NCBI GenBank assembly: GCA_018907035.1 | Contig: JACCIC010000015.1 | Span: 2,482,001 to 2,546,000, forward strand | Direction of reading: 5' to 3' | DNA from: Sycobia sp. Sy_11 | Taxonomy: Eukaryota > Arthropoda > Insecta > Hymenoptera > Epichrysomallidae | Length of the DNA stretch: 64,000 nucleotides | In this document: in pieces, positions 25,126 through 38,094 of the stretch | Layout: each line of letters opens with the position of its first letter | How positions within the stretch are numbered: position 1 is the first letter of the stretch | Program-made: the position numbers and the translations under genes | The notes under the pieces: generated by a model | Seen by the model: the letters and a program-made list of their open reading frames with translations, nothing else | Told to the model about the DNA's origin: nothing | Databases searched by the model: none

Positions 25126-28100
25126 CTTATTCGTTTCTGTTAGATACTGTCATTCTTTTCTTTACATCCAAGATGCACTTAACCTAGTTAACTACATTTA
25201 TTGACAGAGATTACCATGGTGGTATAATCATCTGGTATAATACGAGATAATACACGTGGTTGTCTATAAATTAGTTTAGGTTATGTGTACAGATGTTTCA
25301 CGGTATATATACAGTATATACAATATACGATATTTTAGGGTTAGCTAATTGTCATTTGATTGATAGACGAAGTCGGCCGCAGAAGCCTCATTTTCAAGGC
25401 AAAAAATTTGTACTTCCGGCTGAGAGAGTTAGAAAAACACAACAGATTAAATCATGTAAAATTTTTATTAACAACGAAAAGATTATTTAAAAATTGTATT
25501 TCAAGAAAGGTATAAACTATTTTTGTGTTATGTATTAGATCTTTTCTACGCTTCATAATATTTATGTAATTACTTTATCTTCACCACCTATGCACGCACA
25601 TAGGCCTAAAACTTAGCCTTCAATCTACTTTGTACTTTTAAAAAAAAATCCATCCATTCATCTGTCATCCAAGATACAAATAATCTTTTCTTCATAAATT
25701 TTATAATCTCAAAATTATTTATATGTTAGTTTACTTAATTTTATTAGTTGAAAAGTATTGTAAATTTAAATAAAGTGGAGCGGTAGTAGAATCTATAGCA
25801 ATTTTAATATGATTTAAAATTATTACATCATACATCAGTATAGCTTCATGATGATTGGTAATAAAATTCTAATAGTAAGCTGATATATAAAGAAATTCAA
25901 TGCCTAAATAGACGTATAAATTTGTCAATTCAATAGGAAGTTCTCATTAGTCAAGAATAAATGGTTTTAAATTATTTCGAAATAAATAGCATGAAAATAT
26001 TATAAATTTGTAAAAATAGTAGTATTTTTGATGAATTATTAATTACTTATTAAATTTTTAAATTGACTAAAAATTAAATTTCAATTTAAATGGATATTAT
26101 TTGCATCACGTGACGAAAGTCTAGAATGTTGACAGAATCCATTGAAATTAGGATTTAACTTTATAATGCATAAATAATTAGTTATATAAAATAATGAAGC
26201 AACAGAAAAAACTTTGTTGTTTTCTTATATAATTTTTCATTCAAAAGGGAATAGAAAATTATGAGAATTCCCTATGATTAATTATTTTTTCCCTAGTTTC
26301 TTTCACTGTTTTATTCAACTTAAAAGCTTACATTAATAAAGAACTTATATATGTACTTTCCATATAACAAATGTAATGCTTCTTTGGAGGGTGGGCGAGG
26401 GGTCTAGGAAAACCCTATGATGGGCTACACAAAGGTGATAAATAGAGATCAAAAATGATCAAAATTAGGCTACGGAATCTGTGGATAATTCCTACGATAG
26501 TAAGCTTATTTCAATGATAAGTTAATAAACGTAATTATAAAAATTATTATTTATAACTAATTTGGCGAACTACGAAAATTCAGAAAGAGTCATACATTAT
26601 AAGTCAGTTATGCGTATTTTAAGTTTAATTTATTAATATAAATGTTTCTGAGATTCGCAATATTGCGATCCATGGAAATAATGTTATTGAAAGCATTTTT
26701 ACATTTTGGTAAATATGGCAGTTTTAAGACAAAGATCAAGGAAAACTTCAATGGCCCATATTTTTGTTATTTTTTAAATTAAACAATGATAGAAAAAAGT
26801 AATTGAAGGTGTGCTTATTTTATATTAGCTTTCCAAAAAATTATAAATGCTATTTAATATATGGAAATTAAATTTTCATGATATTTGTTTGATGTGAAAC
26901 GAGAAATCGTCAAATTTGTACATTATAGAAAAAATTAATATTTTATTAAATAATCGTGGAGGTATCCAATACTTGTGACCCCATGATATAGGTCATGAAG
27001 ATCAAAACAAACCACAATGCCTCCCTTTACAATGAAATTAAAAAAAAAATGTTTTTAAAATGATTTTAGGGTTTCTTTGTTAAGTTTTGTTTACCAATAT
27101 AGCCGAATAACTTCTATTGTATTGCAATGTTATATAAATGATTTAAGTTTTGGACGAAATCGATGTCAGCTACTTGACCGAGCCGTGAATCAGAATAAAT
27201 ACGCATAAAAAGAGCACTATACTTATTTTTTAATGAGTTTTATTTCTTAATAAACTATAAAAAGTTTATGAGTATTTTTTTAAAAAATCGTAGAAAAACT
27301 AATATTTGGAATCACGAATGAGTGGAGAAGTAATTGTTTATTAAAATATCTTCATAGAAAATTGTTTGAATTGATTTTTTGAGCTATCTCCTACATATAT
27401 GTAGAAAATTCCATGTCCATTGAAATTCAAAAAATCATAAGTGAAATTCCTTCAGTCAGTGGATTACTTCTATAGAATAACTTATTCTCACAATTAATAT
27501 TGTTCTTTATGTAAGGATCTTCATATTATTTGAAACAGAAAGATAGAATAACCAAACGGATTCGCAGTATACTTTTAAAATATAAATTGTTTATTGAATT
27601 TATTATAAATATTGGTAGAACCATTGATTTGTTGATTGTCAGTTTACATGAATTTTTCAACGTTCTAGCAATTGTCTAATAACTAAAAACTTACAGATTA
27701 TATCTCCTATCAATATGTTAATGGAAATTTTTAAAATAGCAATAAAAGGCATTATATTTGTTTGACGTGACGATGTTTATTTCGTGAGCATTTTTTTCGA
27801 CAAAATTTAGTTAAAATAATGATAAAGATTTAAACGATGCAATGAACTATAAATATTACTTAAATTTCATAAAAATTTTAATATATATATATAATTTGGA
27901 TAGTAATTTACACGGAGTAAAATTTACCGAATAAAAATTACAATATAGTGTCTTGTAATTTGGTCGTAGATTGCAAAAAAAAACTATAAATTTTCGATAT
28001 GTTCAGCAAGTTTTATAAGTGAACATTTGACATTGTAAAATTTATTGAGGCTTTAGTAATTGTTTGAAGTTTTTTCAATCAATGATTTAGCAATTATTTA

Positions 28101-31100
28101 GCACTGTTATAATTTTTACTAGAAAATTTTTATTCATGTAGTGGATAAAGATGTGATAGTATATTGTTACATTGAATTCTTTTCAAGGATTTCATTACAA
28201 ATTATACAGTCTTACTTGATTTATGGTAGATAAAAGCAATATCTGAAAAAATTTTATTTACTTTTCTTCATTAAATTTCATTCTGTTTTTCAATTCTCTT
28301 TTGACTTCAATATTTTCTTGTATTTGTTGTCTTTTTTCTCATTGGTGTTGCATATGCATAAGGAATTTTGAAAATATCCTAGAAAACATTTTCATTCGTT
28401 AATAAAAACTAAAAAAATCATATATGTATTATGAAAAGCTGCAACCTTATCTGTCGCAATAATTTTTTTAATGGTTACTATTATACTTCACTTGCCAAAA
28501 TTAGCTGATTTAAAGAAACGAAAATAACGTATTGTATCTATGCAAATTCATGGAGTCATGATTTGTATATATAGGAAACTGTAAGTAATGTCTCCGTTGC
28601 AAATTCTAAAATTTTTCATATAATAATTTTCACAATTTATCAAGAACAGCCATAAAAAATAATTAATTTTCCATTTTATATCAGAGTACTTATATTGTTA
28701 ATTCGACGACATTAAGATATCCTGAGAGATACCTGAAGTCATTATTACTTCCTATAGTAAAACATTTATTTTCTATCATAAGCAAAATGTTAAAAATAAT
28801 TTAGTTCGAATATAAATCTGACATAATATTTTCCGCGATGGTAGTGCGACCAGTGACGAATTTGAGTCTAAGAAACTTATATAGGTACTAATAATGTGAC
28901 CTATTTATAGTATTATATATATATAATAATAATAATAATAATTCATCAAGTACATTTTGACGAATAAATTTATTAGAACTTTTACTTACATTGTAAAGGA
29001 AGTTTAAAATTTTAATGTAATTAAATAAATTTAAATTGCAATTTATCTGTAAATTTTTGAAATTATTTATAAGTAATTTATATTTTATAGAATAATTTAT
29101 ATAATATATATTTCGAAACATTTTTATGAATTCCTATAGCTCATTTTCCAAAAACTACAACTGTATCATTACCTAATTATATCCTTAAATATAAATCAAT
29201 AGATTTAAGTAATTATTGAATAAAATACAATCTATTTAAAATTGCTATTACTTTTTTATGTTTATGTTTTTATCTGTAAAAAATTCATAACATGTATTAG
29301 TTCATTTTCGGGTTGTAAATGAACTATTTTATAAAAGCAGTTCAAAATATTAATTAAATAAATTTGATGAATACATTAAAGAAAATACAGAAAAAACTAT
29401 AGATATTTTCATCTAGTGCATTTAGAATGACATTTAAAGACAGTTAAGCTTCAAAAAAAATTCTATTCGTAACAGTTATTACAAGGTATTTAGATTGTTT
29501 GACTTAATACATAAATATCGAGAAACATCTTAAGGTCAAAATTACTATAATGTTACAAAAAAAACTCCTGACCGTTTATAGCTATTTACAAGTATAAGGA
29601 GATTTACTGAATTTATGTATATAATCATTTAATTTTTTTCTTATAACGTCAAGAATTAGATAATTATATATATTAAAATTATTATAGCCATGATTTTTAT
29701 CATTAAATTAATTTTAATTATTTTGAAACGTGTTCATTCAAAAATTTATAGATTTTTTGTAATGCGTTATGATATGATCCTGTGGGGGGCAGTTTTGAAG
29801 CATAATATGATATGTTACATTGCCGTTTTATGTTTATTTTTTCAGTTATTAAAAGAAATTAAAAAACAAATTTTTTTTGTTCTGAACGAATATAATAATG
29901 TACAAAATAAACATATAATATTGAAAAAATTAGGAATAGTGAAATATTTATATAAATTGTAAAATAATTATGTATTTATTTATATTTTTTTCATATATTG
30001 ATTGTCAATATACAATTTTCTAAATGTTTTCATTGTAAACAATTTTATTAAAATTTCGATTTTTTTGACAGTCAAATATATAATTTTATACGACAACAAA
30101 TTTTATTTTTTAAAATTCTTTTTGATTGCATATTTATTCAAGATGAGTAAAAAGAAATATTTTTTAGTGAAAATTGTTTATTCTTTTAGATTATTGAAAT
30201 TTGACGTCCACAGCGCAAATTCTGAACAACGATTCTCAACTTAATCGTGTATTTTATAATTCAAAGATCTCTCTTACTGATCATGATGATAAAATTTTCT
30301 AAAAAAGAAATCTACTATTATAAAATTTAATTTTAATTAAGAAAACACTATGTTTTACTATCAATTACAATTTTTTTTGAAGTTATAGTGGTTAACGATT
30401 AACAAATTTTTGAATATTATGAAATTATAATTGATTCTAATGAATGGAAGAAAACAATAAATTTGTAAAATTCAAAAAATTTAATTTAAAAAATAATCTG
30501 AACACTTCAAGCATTTCAAGAAACTTAATAGAATCTTATGGCCCTTAAATTATTAGAACAAATGTTTGTCCTCAATTTCTGAAATTTAAATTTTATTATA
30601 AAAATTTTCATAATCGTCGATTGAATTGTTATTGAAATAGATTCTTTTTCAAATTTAAAATTTTTAAATTTTACAAAATTTATTGTCTTGTCTCATGCAT
30701 TAGAGTCATTTACAATTGAATTTGTATTTAAAATATAAGACTTTATTTTCATTTTGTTTAAATAGTATTATTTCAAAGAAATTACCAGAAATGAGTTTCA
30801 TAAGTGCTTTTTACAGTACCTTCTTCATTTATAAGCATTATTATTGTACAATAATTTTTATGACTGTCATATTATTTAATGAAAGGCACCTATGAAAATA
30901 GGTATATATTTTCATCCATAAACGTATGCATAGACAAGTGCGTCATACATTTTCCCTATTGTATGAAGGCTCCACGTTACAACAATTCAAATGAAGATAT
31001 AATTTTCAGCCAATTTTAATATTTAATAATTATTTAAATTATTAATATAAAATTATATTCTTATACTATTTTATAATACTTTGCTGTTATCATATCTACA

Positions 31101-31240
31101 TTAAAATATATTGTTAAACATAATTTTTAGCTGTATTAATATAAATTCCCTATTATTATAAAAACGCTGTGCATAAGCTGAACGATTATTTAATATTTAT
31201 TAATGTATTGTAAAGAAATTAATTAATAAAAAATGTCAAA
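24790..31240. other. AT desert (6.4 kb), no supported gene
   Basis: Very AT-rich throughout. A (TA)n tract lies at 25079-25121. The open frames present (for example 29690-29962 and 30002-30244 on the plus strand) are rich in Ile, Lys, Phe, Asn and Tyr, as expected by chance at this composition, and show no domain. Confidence 0.6.
25079..25121. repeat. (TA)n microsatellite
   Basis: About 43 bp of alternating TA. Confidence 0.95.
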
Positions 31241-31244
31241 GATT

Positions 31245-34057
31245 TTAATATTTGAAGGAACTCACCATATTTTTATTATTTTTATCCTCTTTGTCTATGT
31301 TATAAACTGGTTTCTTTTGACTAGCTGCTAATCCGGAATACTATTAAATTATAAGTTAATTTATTTTTTAAAATTTCAGTGTATTTAAAAAATACTTATT
31401 ATCTTACTTTATTAGGTGTTAAATTTTGAACTTTGAATTCATCATCTGATTCATCTGAATCAGTTAAATTAAATGAATATAATTTTTTCATAGGAGTGCT
31501 TGGATGATTTGTCTGTAAAATCAAGTACATTTGATTACAATAAATCTATACATTACGAAAAAAACTATTTCAAATAATTTCAAAATGCTAAGTTATGTTA
31601 TACTTTTTCAACAGATAATGTATCAGTATCTCTTGAGTTATTCAGTTTCTCTTGAGTCGACTTCATGTCTTCTCTTTCTTCCATTAATTCATTTGCTGTT
31701 GATTGACCACAGGCTGTTAGAGGATCCTATAAAATTAAATAAACTTAAATTTGATTTCAACTTAAAATATTTAAATGTTTAATTATGTCGTATTACTTGA
31801 GTATATGAATATGCACTTTTTGAATTGGCATCGTGTAATAAACTTGAGTTTTTATTTGTATTATCTACTAGAGTTATATCGAGCGATTCTAGTTTTTGAT
31901 TAATGTTACTTTTTCTTTCTAGCAATTCCTTTATTTTAATATTAAGTTCATTTTGTTTTTTATTCGTAGCAAACACTATTTGCTCATATTTCTTAAATTG
32001 CTCGTTCAATTTTTTTATTGTAGATTGGAATTCCTTATCGTTCGCAATTTCTTTCCGCTTCTGCAACGACGCTTCCTTTGAAGCTTCCTTTAATTTAGAT
32101 AGTTCATTCTGACAGTTATTAAATTTTTTAAATAACTTCTTTCTTTCTTCCACGTTGGAAAATAATAAGTTCATATCTGCGTGCATATCATTTTCATTTT
32201 TCAAAAATGTACTTTTTGTGTTTTCCAATTCAATATTAATTTTATTTTGTTCATTATTAATATTTTGAATGCATTCATCAAGCGCTTTTTCTGATAATTC
32301 ATTTATTTCGCGTTTTCTCAAAACCTAAACCAAGAAGTCTTTTAATAGTTTTTATTAAATTATTGTTAACTTATATATAATGATTCTATTTTTCATACAT
32401 ACCTCTTTTTCAATTTGATCTTTTTCTATTTCAATCTTTACAAATGTTGCTTTTCGTGTTATTATATCATTTCTAAAATACAACAATTAAATTAATAAAT
32501 ATTTTTATTTATCTTACAGTCTTTATACTATAATATATTAAATTAAAATAATGACAGTCAAACTGTCCTTGTTTATTATCGCCCCCGAAGAATCTGGAAT
32601 AAAACTTATTACTAAAAATAAATTAGATTAAAAATTAAAAATAATAAAATAAAATAAGAATAAAAATAATAAAAATAATAAACTATATTTTATAGTATAT
32701 AAAGGACAATCTGGCTGTCCCCACCACCTTAATTTTAATTTCTCCTTTGGTGACCAAAGTTTTGAACCGCTACGGTTCATCCTCAGAAACTAAGCTGATT
32801 TAATTTTAAAAATTTTATTCGTGCAACAGTTAAACAGCTATAAAACTATAAACTAAAAAATAAATTATAGATAAAAGTTTTACTTACTCAATATGTAGCA
32901 AATCGAATTGTAACTTTGTTATTAATTTGTTTTTTTCTTCTAGCAGCTTGTTATTATTGTTATCCAATTCCTAATAAAGGTATTTAAGAAATTCAAAATG
33001 TTTTAAAATTCGATTATAGATTTAGAAGTTATAACCTACTTGGAGTTGATAATTTTTTTCTTGTATAAAACTCTCCATTTCTTGTTTGAATTGTTTCTGA
33101 AAGGTTTCTTCATCTGCTTCCAGTTGAATAATTCTGTTAAAATAAAAAAGTTGTATAATTTTTAATTCTATACATACGAGGAGGAAATTAATTCTACTTT
33201 AATTACCTCTTATTTTTTTCTTCGATAAGATTCTTTAGATCGTTACTTACTTTTTCTTTATGTAATCGAATTTTAAGATTTTCAATATTTAATCCTGCTT
33301 GTGAGAGGGCTATATTGCGACTGTTAATATCCTTTTTCTTTTGGTCAATTTGCTTTTGTACTTATAATTTAAAAATAATTAAGAGGGTTTTCGTCATATT
33401 ATGCTAATTTGGTAATAAAATTTCTACACTTACTGTCTTCGGTTAAAATAGATTTTCTATCTAAGATATTTTTATGTAACGATTTAGTATATTTTTCTCT
33501 TTCTATTATAGTTTGATATATTTTTGATAATTGAGAATTTCCATTTTTGCAAGTGAGAAATGTTTTTTCTGCATTATTTATATTTATTAATATAACATCA
33601 TTTTGAAATTTTTTGAGTTCATGGAATCTAGAATACATTTATAGATTTTTTATCAACAAGAAGTATTAAAAAAATATTTGAAATATATGTACTTTTCTAC
33701 GATTGCTTTATTAACATGTAATAGTTTATCTATAGTTTCTGTTTGAATAGATATTTTTTTTTGTAGCTCCTGTAATTTCTTTGTTGTGTAAATGAAATTT
33801 CTTTTCTTTTCTGAATATTCTAGTTCTAACATTTTTATGGTCATATCATCTTCCATCTAAATCAAAAACGATCAGTAATGTTTCTTTCTTTTCAGATTAG
33901 ATAATTTTTTATGTACCTTTTGCACTTCTATTTTTTTCATTTCGCTTTCTGTTATTTCATCGACTTTTTGTGTTAATAAATTTTGTTTTATATCATGATT
34001 TATGTTAGTGTTGCTGGCGTTGTTTTTCATTATTGCTTCTGACGATGAGTTAGCCAT
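31245..34057 (-). CDS. Uncharacterised coiled-coil protein, 11 exons, about 583 aa
   Basis: Eleven exons join with consistent phase: 34057-33917, 33856-33693, 33627-33434, 33360-33207, 33133-33040, 32970-32888, 32472-32403, 32324-31797, 31726-31604, 31512-31408 and 31340-31245 (TAA). Start is ATG at 34057. The total is 1752 nt, with no internal stop and GT-AG at every junction. After a polar N-terminus the product is almost continuous Glu/Lys/Gln/Asn-rich heptad-like coiled coil (about residues 35-480). Then comes a tail with Ser/Thr-Pro sites (HPSTPMKK), an acidic patch (TDSDESDDE) and basic Lys runs. I recognise no family. This architecture recurs in synaptonemal-complex, kinetochore, centrosome and Golgi tether proteins, so any of those is possible. 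It is divergent from Eaf and may share its promoter region. The intron between exons 6 and 7 (415 bp) seems to carry a small inverted-repeat insertion. Confidence 0.78.
32556..32722. repeat. Small inverted-repeat insertion in an intron of the coiled-coil gene
   Basis: GACAGTCAAACTGTCCTT near 32556 is an imperfect inverted match to the GGACAATCTGGCTGTCC sequence near 32704-32722. About 130 bp of AT-rich sequence lies between them. This would explain why this intron is 415 bp when its neighbours are 40-110 bp. A perfect short hairpin (TGAACCG-CTA-CGGTTCA, about 32763-32780) lies next to it. A MITE is likely but not proved. Confidence 0.35.
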
Positions 34058-34880
34058 ATTTTTAATTATAGAAAAATAAAATTATGAAAGACGAGTAAGA
34101 CAAGTATACAGTTGTATAAACAAATACCTTGTGTTTAATTCTTCATCAAAAACATATTTAAATATAGAATTAAGGAAAAGTCTGTAATAATTCGATTTTA
34201 TCTGTCGTTATTTGAGTTATAATAAATATCTTACCGTATTATTAAATGACTGAGCTGTTCCTATTCTCTTTTGCAGAAAAATAATACAAATATTATGATA
34301 CTTGCAGTTTCATTACAATAAAGGACATTATACTATAAATTATATTTTGTATTTATTATTAACTCATGAACTAGAAAGATATTACAGCGAACATATTACA
34401 ATTATATGCAATTCTAATTATATGCAAATTGCATACTAATGATGAACTTTATTCTAACCAATGAAAAAAATGCTTTTCAATTCGTTGGTTCGATTACCTA
34501 GAAATAACGAAAAATTCAAATTGTTGAGTACGTATCATCTGACTATAATTCACTTGAGTTATATGTATCTATAGTTGCTCGGTTTAGAGAGTTACATGAA
34601 GTAATAAAAATTCATTAGTTCGTGATAGTATTGTTTTTTTTTTTATTTAAATATAATAAAACATCTGTAAGTAAAATATAAGGGCAGCTATATAATGCAT
34701 ATGATTCTTTGATTCCTGAAAGATAGAATTGTTCCCCTTATAACGCACTAGTCTTATTTTTAAAATCTTGCTGGCAAAAAAGGTGCGATTAATATATATA
34801 TATATCATAATGAATTATTTTGCATGCAGTAACGTATATAATACACCGCAAGATCTAGATTACATTGCACGTTAAACATT

Positions 34881-34884
<4 letters not shown>

Positions 34885-34948
<64 letters not shown>
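34885..34948. repeat. (TA)n microsatellite
   Basis: About 64 bp of alternating TA, among the longest dinucleotide tracts in the window. Confidence 0.96.
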
Positions 34949-34952
<4 letters not shown>

Positions 34953-35841
34953 TCAGATAACTGTCACCGAGGCTTGCTGCAGAGCACAGCCTAAAATTCG
35001 TAAGCGCGCGCGGGCCTTTCCGAAGGTCATCAGCGTATACGCGCGACCGTGTTTTTTCTCCTCTCTTCTTGCGCTCACCAATCTTTTTTCTTCTTGCTCT
35101 AGCGCTTTTGCAGAAATTTAGCTCTATCTCTGCCCCCCTCCCTCACTCCCTCCCTCCGTCTTTCTCTCTCTTTTTTCCTCGCGCTTGTACCTTGTAACCT
35201 CTATATACTCTATATACGTGCTGTCGCAGTTATTCTCTCTCTTTCTCTCTCTGTCTCTCCCTCTCTCTCTCAAATATATATAATATAGTCGGAGCACTTA
35301 ACGACATCATGGAACGTGTAAACACTTATACACATATACATATTAATTTGAGTGCGAACTTTTCCAAATCCGGGTGGGGGTTCGTGGTCGCACGCCTGTC
35401 TGCAATAAGGTATATCGGGTAGCCAGAGCCCCAGACCCAGAGCATCGGTTATGCTCAGCAGCTTTTAGTGGGCTAGTGGCGGCGCGGCGGTGGAGGCAGC
35501 GAGGAGAGTAGGAGAGTTGTGGTCTCGACGTCGACCCGTACGGTTATAAGTAATATATGATATACGCGCACCGTGTATTTATGTATATATATACATAACG
35601 TGAGAAAGGTGGACTATTTGCGGCCGAGCACGGTTCTGTCAGGTTTTCTTTAGCCAAATCGGGTCAACGGGATATGGTCACCTGGGATTCCAGGGGAGCC
35701 AGTTCAGGAGCAATAGCCGCGGCTTTCTCGAAATATAGAAAAATTTCGAAATCACCGCGAGCACGGGAGAAACGCACGAGAACGGAGAGAGGACAGCTTC
35801 GTCGTGTACAGTCATCGTGTCTTTCGCTCTGTTCCTCTTGA

Positions 35842-35843
<2 letters not shown>

Positions 35844-35904
<61 letters not shown>
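35844..35904. repeat. (CT)n tract, GAGA-type
   Basis: About 60 bp of uninterrupted CT in the presumed 5' region of Eaf, flanked by further imperfect CT-rich sequence on both sides (35155-35275 and 35904-35990). Confidence 0.95.
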
Positions 35905-35909
<5 letters not shown>

Positions 35910-36202
35910 CTCTCCCTCTCTCGCTTTATCTCTCTCAGTCACTCAGTCACTCCTTTCACTCTTTCTCTCTCTTTTTCTCCCTCTGTCCCTGTAAATAATA
36001 CGCACAATATAATCACATACGTATGTATGTGTGTGAACAAGCGCGCGATCCGCGAGAGTGTGTGATGAAACCGTCTGCTAGGAAGGAAAATTGGAACAGC
36101 TGTTACTGAAAAATGTGAAAAGTTCAACTATATACCTTTAAAGAGCCAACAAGCTTTTTTCAGATCTTTGAGCTAGTCCCAAGCTCTCTAAGCTCTGTGT
36201 TA

Positions 36203-38094
36203 ATGAAGTCCATCTCAGGAGCACACGAAGCTAACTTGAACGGTGTGGCCTGTGATATGGCTGAGAAGCTTGGTCTTGGACCTGAGGTTCGAGAGCTCAA
36301 ACTTGGACCCACGTTCACCAATGACAAATCCATAGCCTTTCACACCTTGAAATGTAAGGGACTTAAATTATTGAGCAAAGAAATCTATGACATATTGACT
36401 CTTGTATTAGCCAACAGCTGTGACCTATTGTTTGAGTTGTTTAGTTTATTTTTTTATAGTTATATTTTTTCAAATTTTGTGAATTGCTTCTTAATTTTTA
36501 TTGGAATTCTTTTAGATGATTTCAAGCCTGCCAGCGTGGATGTTTCAAAAATGGCCACAGTTGATGTTGGAGCCAATAACACAATGACAGTGACAGTACC
36601 ACATTTGGATGGTGCTGGCACTCCACACACAGTATTTAAAGGTTCTCAAAGACCATATCACAAGGAATGTGTTCTTATAATAGATAGAGATACAGGTGAA
36701 ATCACTTTAGAAAGGTTGTCTTCTAATATACAAGTTAAAAAGACGAGGTAAGAATATATTTATTTAGTATTACAACAATTTTATAATAGAAAAATCTTGT
36801 TTAGTAACTCAAGTTCAAATTATATATTTTTAATATTTTAAAATTCATCAAATTTAATAAATATATTTTCAATTAGGTCTGAACCTAAATCCCAACCCCT
36901 GTTATCAATTCCCAATGTAAATTCTGGAATCAGACCTATAACTCCAATAGAAACAAGAAAAAGTCCCACTAATGGAAGAACAAAAAGTAGAACTAAAGTA
37001 GCAAGTGGAAAGAAAAGAGAGCCAAGTCATCAATTACGTCCTAAACATAGCCCTCAACGTGCCTCTCATCATGGAAAAAGCCCTCCATGTACAAATTTAT
37101 CTAGTAACATTAAGTAAGTATTAAAAAAAATAATATTCAATTTTGCTTAATGTATACATTATATTTACTTAGCAGTTACCAAGGAATGAATAAAAGACGT
37201 TTATAAAGAAATTGTAAAGAATTGCTCAGCAAATTATCAAGAAGATTTTAAAGAATTAAAATTAAATTTGGATAAATTAATTATAAAATTTATTATTTTC
37301 TTTCTTAGTATCATGAACATAGAATTGTTAGTATATAATATTCTTCATTTCGTCAAAGATATATATATTTTTAGATTAGAATATTATTATTCTTAATTTT
37401 GAAAGTTAAAAGATTTCAACGAATTTTTAATTATAGCCTATTATTATAGGTCAGTGGTGTTGCACTTGTTTAGGTTATACTGCAAAACTAAATGTATCAA
37501 ATTTCATTTTGTGCTAATTAATTAATTTTGATGTTAAAATTAAATAGATACAAACTCTGCAATCAAACCAACTTAATATTTTATTATTAAATATATAATA
37601 TGAATATGCTTTAGTTCTTCAGCCATGCCTTCTACAACACAATCTACACTAGCAAGCCTTCCCATGATTAGTGAAAATGATGATTTTACATTATCGGTAC
37701 CTGTACCTTCTTCTACATCTGTATCTACATCACATTCAACAGCACCTCCAAGAACTGTATCTCCAGTTGTGAATGAAAAGCCTTTTACAAAAATGCCTAC
37801 TCTAGATAATGATGTAGGCATTTTAACCGATTCCAGTTCTAGTGGTTCAAGTTCTGATAGTTCTGATAGCGAATCAGAACCAGAAAAGTTAGTTCAACCT
37901 ACGAAAGTTAATGGTAAGCTTTTGAAGTCTCAATAGTATTATTAAAATCAAAATTCGTATTTTTAGATAGTAAATAATAATTTCTTGCAGGATATGCAGA
38001 AAATGGTACAAAATCGTCTCCATCATTGTCTATGCCAGATAACTTATTAAGTGAAGATTTACAATTATCAGAATCAGAGTCGGATAGTGATTAA
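36203..38094 (+). CDS. Eaf: ELL-associated factor (EAF), about 340 aa
   Basis: EAF binds the ELL elongation factor and stimulates RNA polymerase II transcription in the nucleus (ELL/EAF, super elongation complex). There are five exons: 36203-36353, 36516-36747, 36877-37113, 37615-37913 and 37991-38094 (TAA). All junctions are GT-AG with matching phase, 1023 nt in total. The conserved N-terminal EAF domain spans about residues 28-128: VRELKLGPTF, FHTLKYDFKPASVD across the first junction, then TVFKGSQRPYHKECVLI and IQVKKTR. The rest is Ser/Pro-rich, then a Ser/Asp/Glu-rich transactivation-like tail ending in SESESDSD, as in the family. I chose ATG 36203; an in-frame ATG at 36257, just before AEKLGLG, is a credible alternative and would remove 18 residues. 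Intron 1 (162 bp) is a multiple of three without a stop, so retention would keep the frame. It is convergent with the chondroitin gene downstream. Confidence 0.93.

Larger units (their letters stand above)
34058..36202. promoter_or_regulatory. Probable shared (divergent) promoter region of the coiled-coil gene and Eaf
   Basis: This 2.1-kb gap separates two divergent ATGs. The Eaf-proximal half (about 34960-36130) is distinctly GC-richer, with CG-containing runs (near 35000-35045 and 35475-35540) and pyrimidine tracts. The longest is (CT)n at 35844-35904, of the type bound by GAGA-factor-like proteins. Frames called across the CT tract are low-complexity artefacts. A pyrimidine tract plus CAG ending at 36163 could be the acceptor of a 5'-UTR intron of Eaf. 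A (TA)n tract (34885-34948) separates the AT-rich and GC-richer halves. Confidence 0.5.

Noticed and set aside
29690..30244. Two ORFs of 90 and 80 codons in the AT desert
   Set aside because: Residue content is what AT-rich random DNA gives. A faint likeness of the second ORF's end to a hAT dimerisation motif is too short to support.
35664..36127. Several overlapping ORFs on both strands across the (CT)n tract (Ser/Leu or Arg/Glu repeats)
   Set aside because: They are direct translations of a dinucleotide repeat in the presumed Eaf promoter/5' UTR, with no start context or conservation signal.
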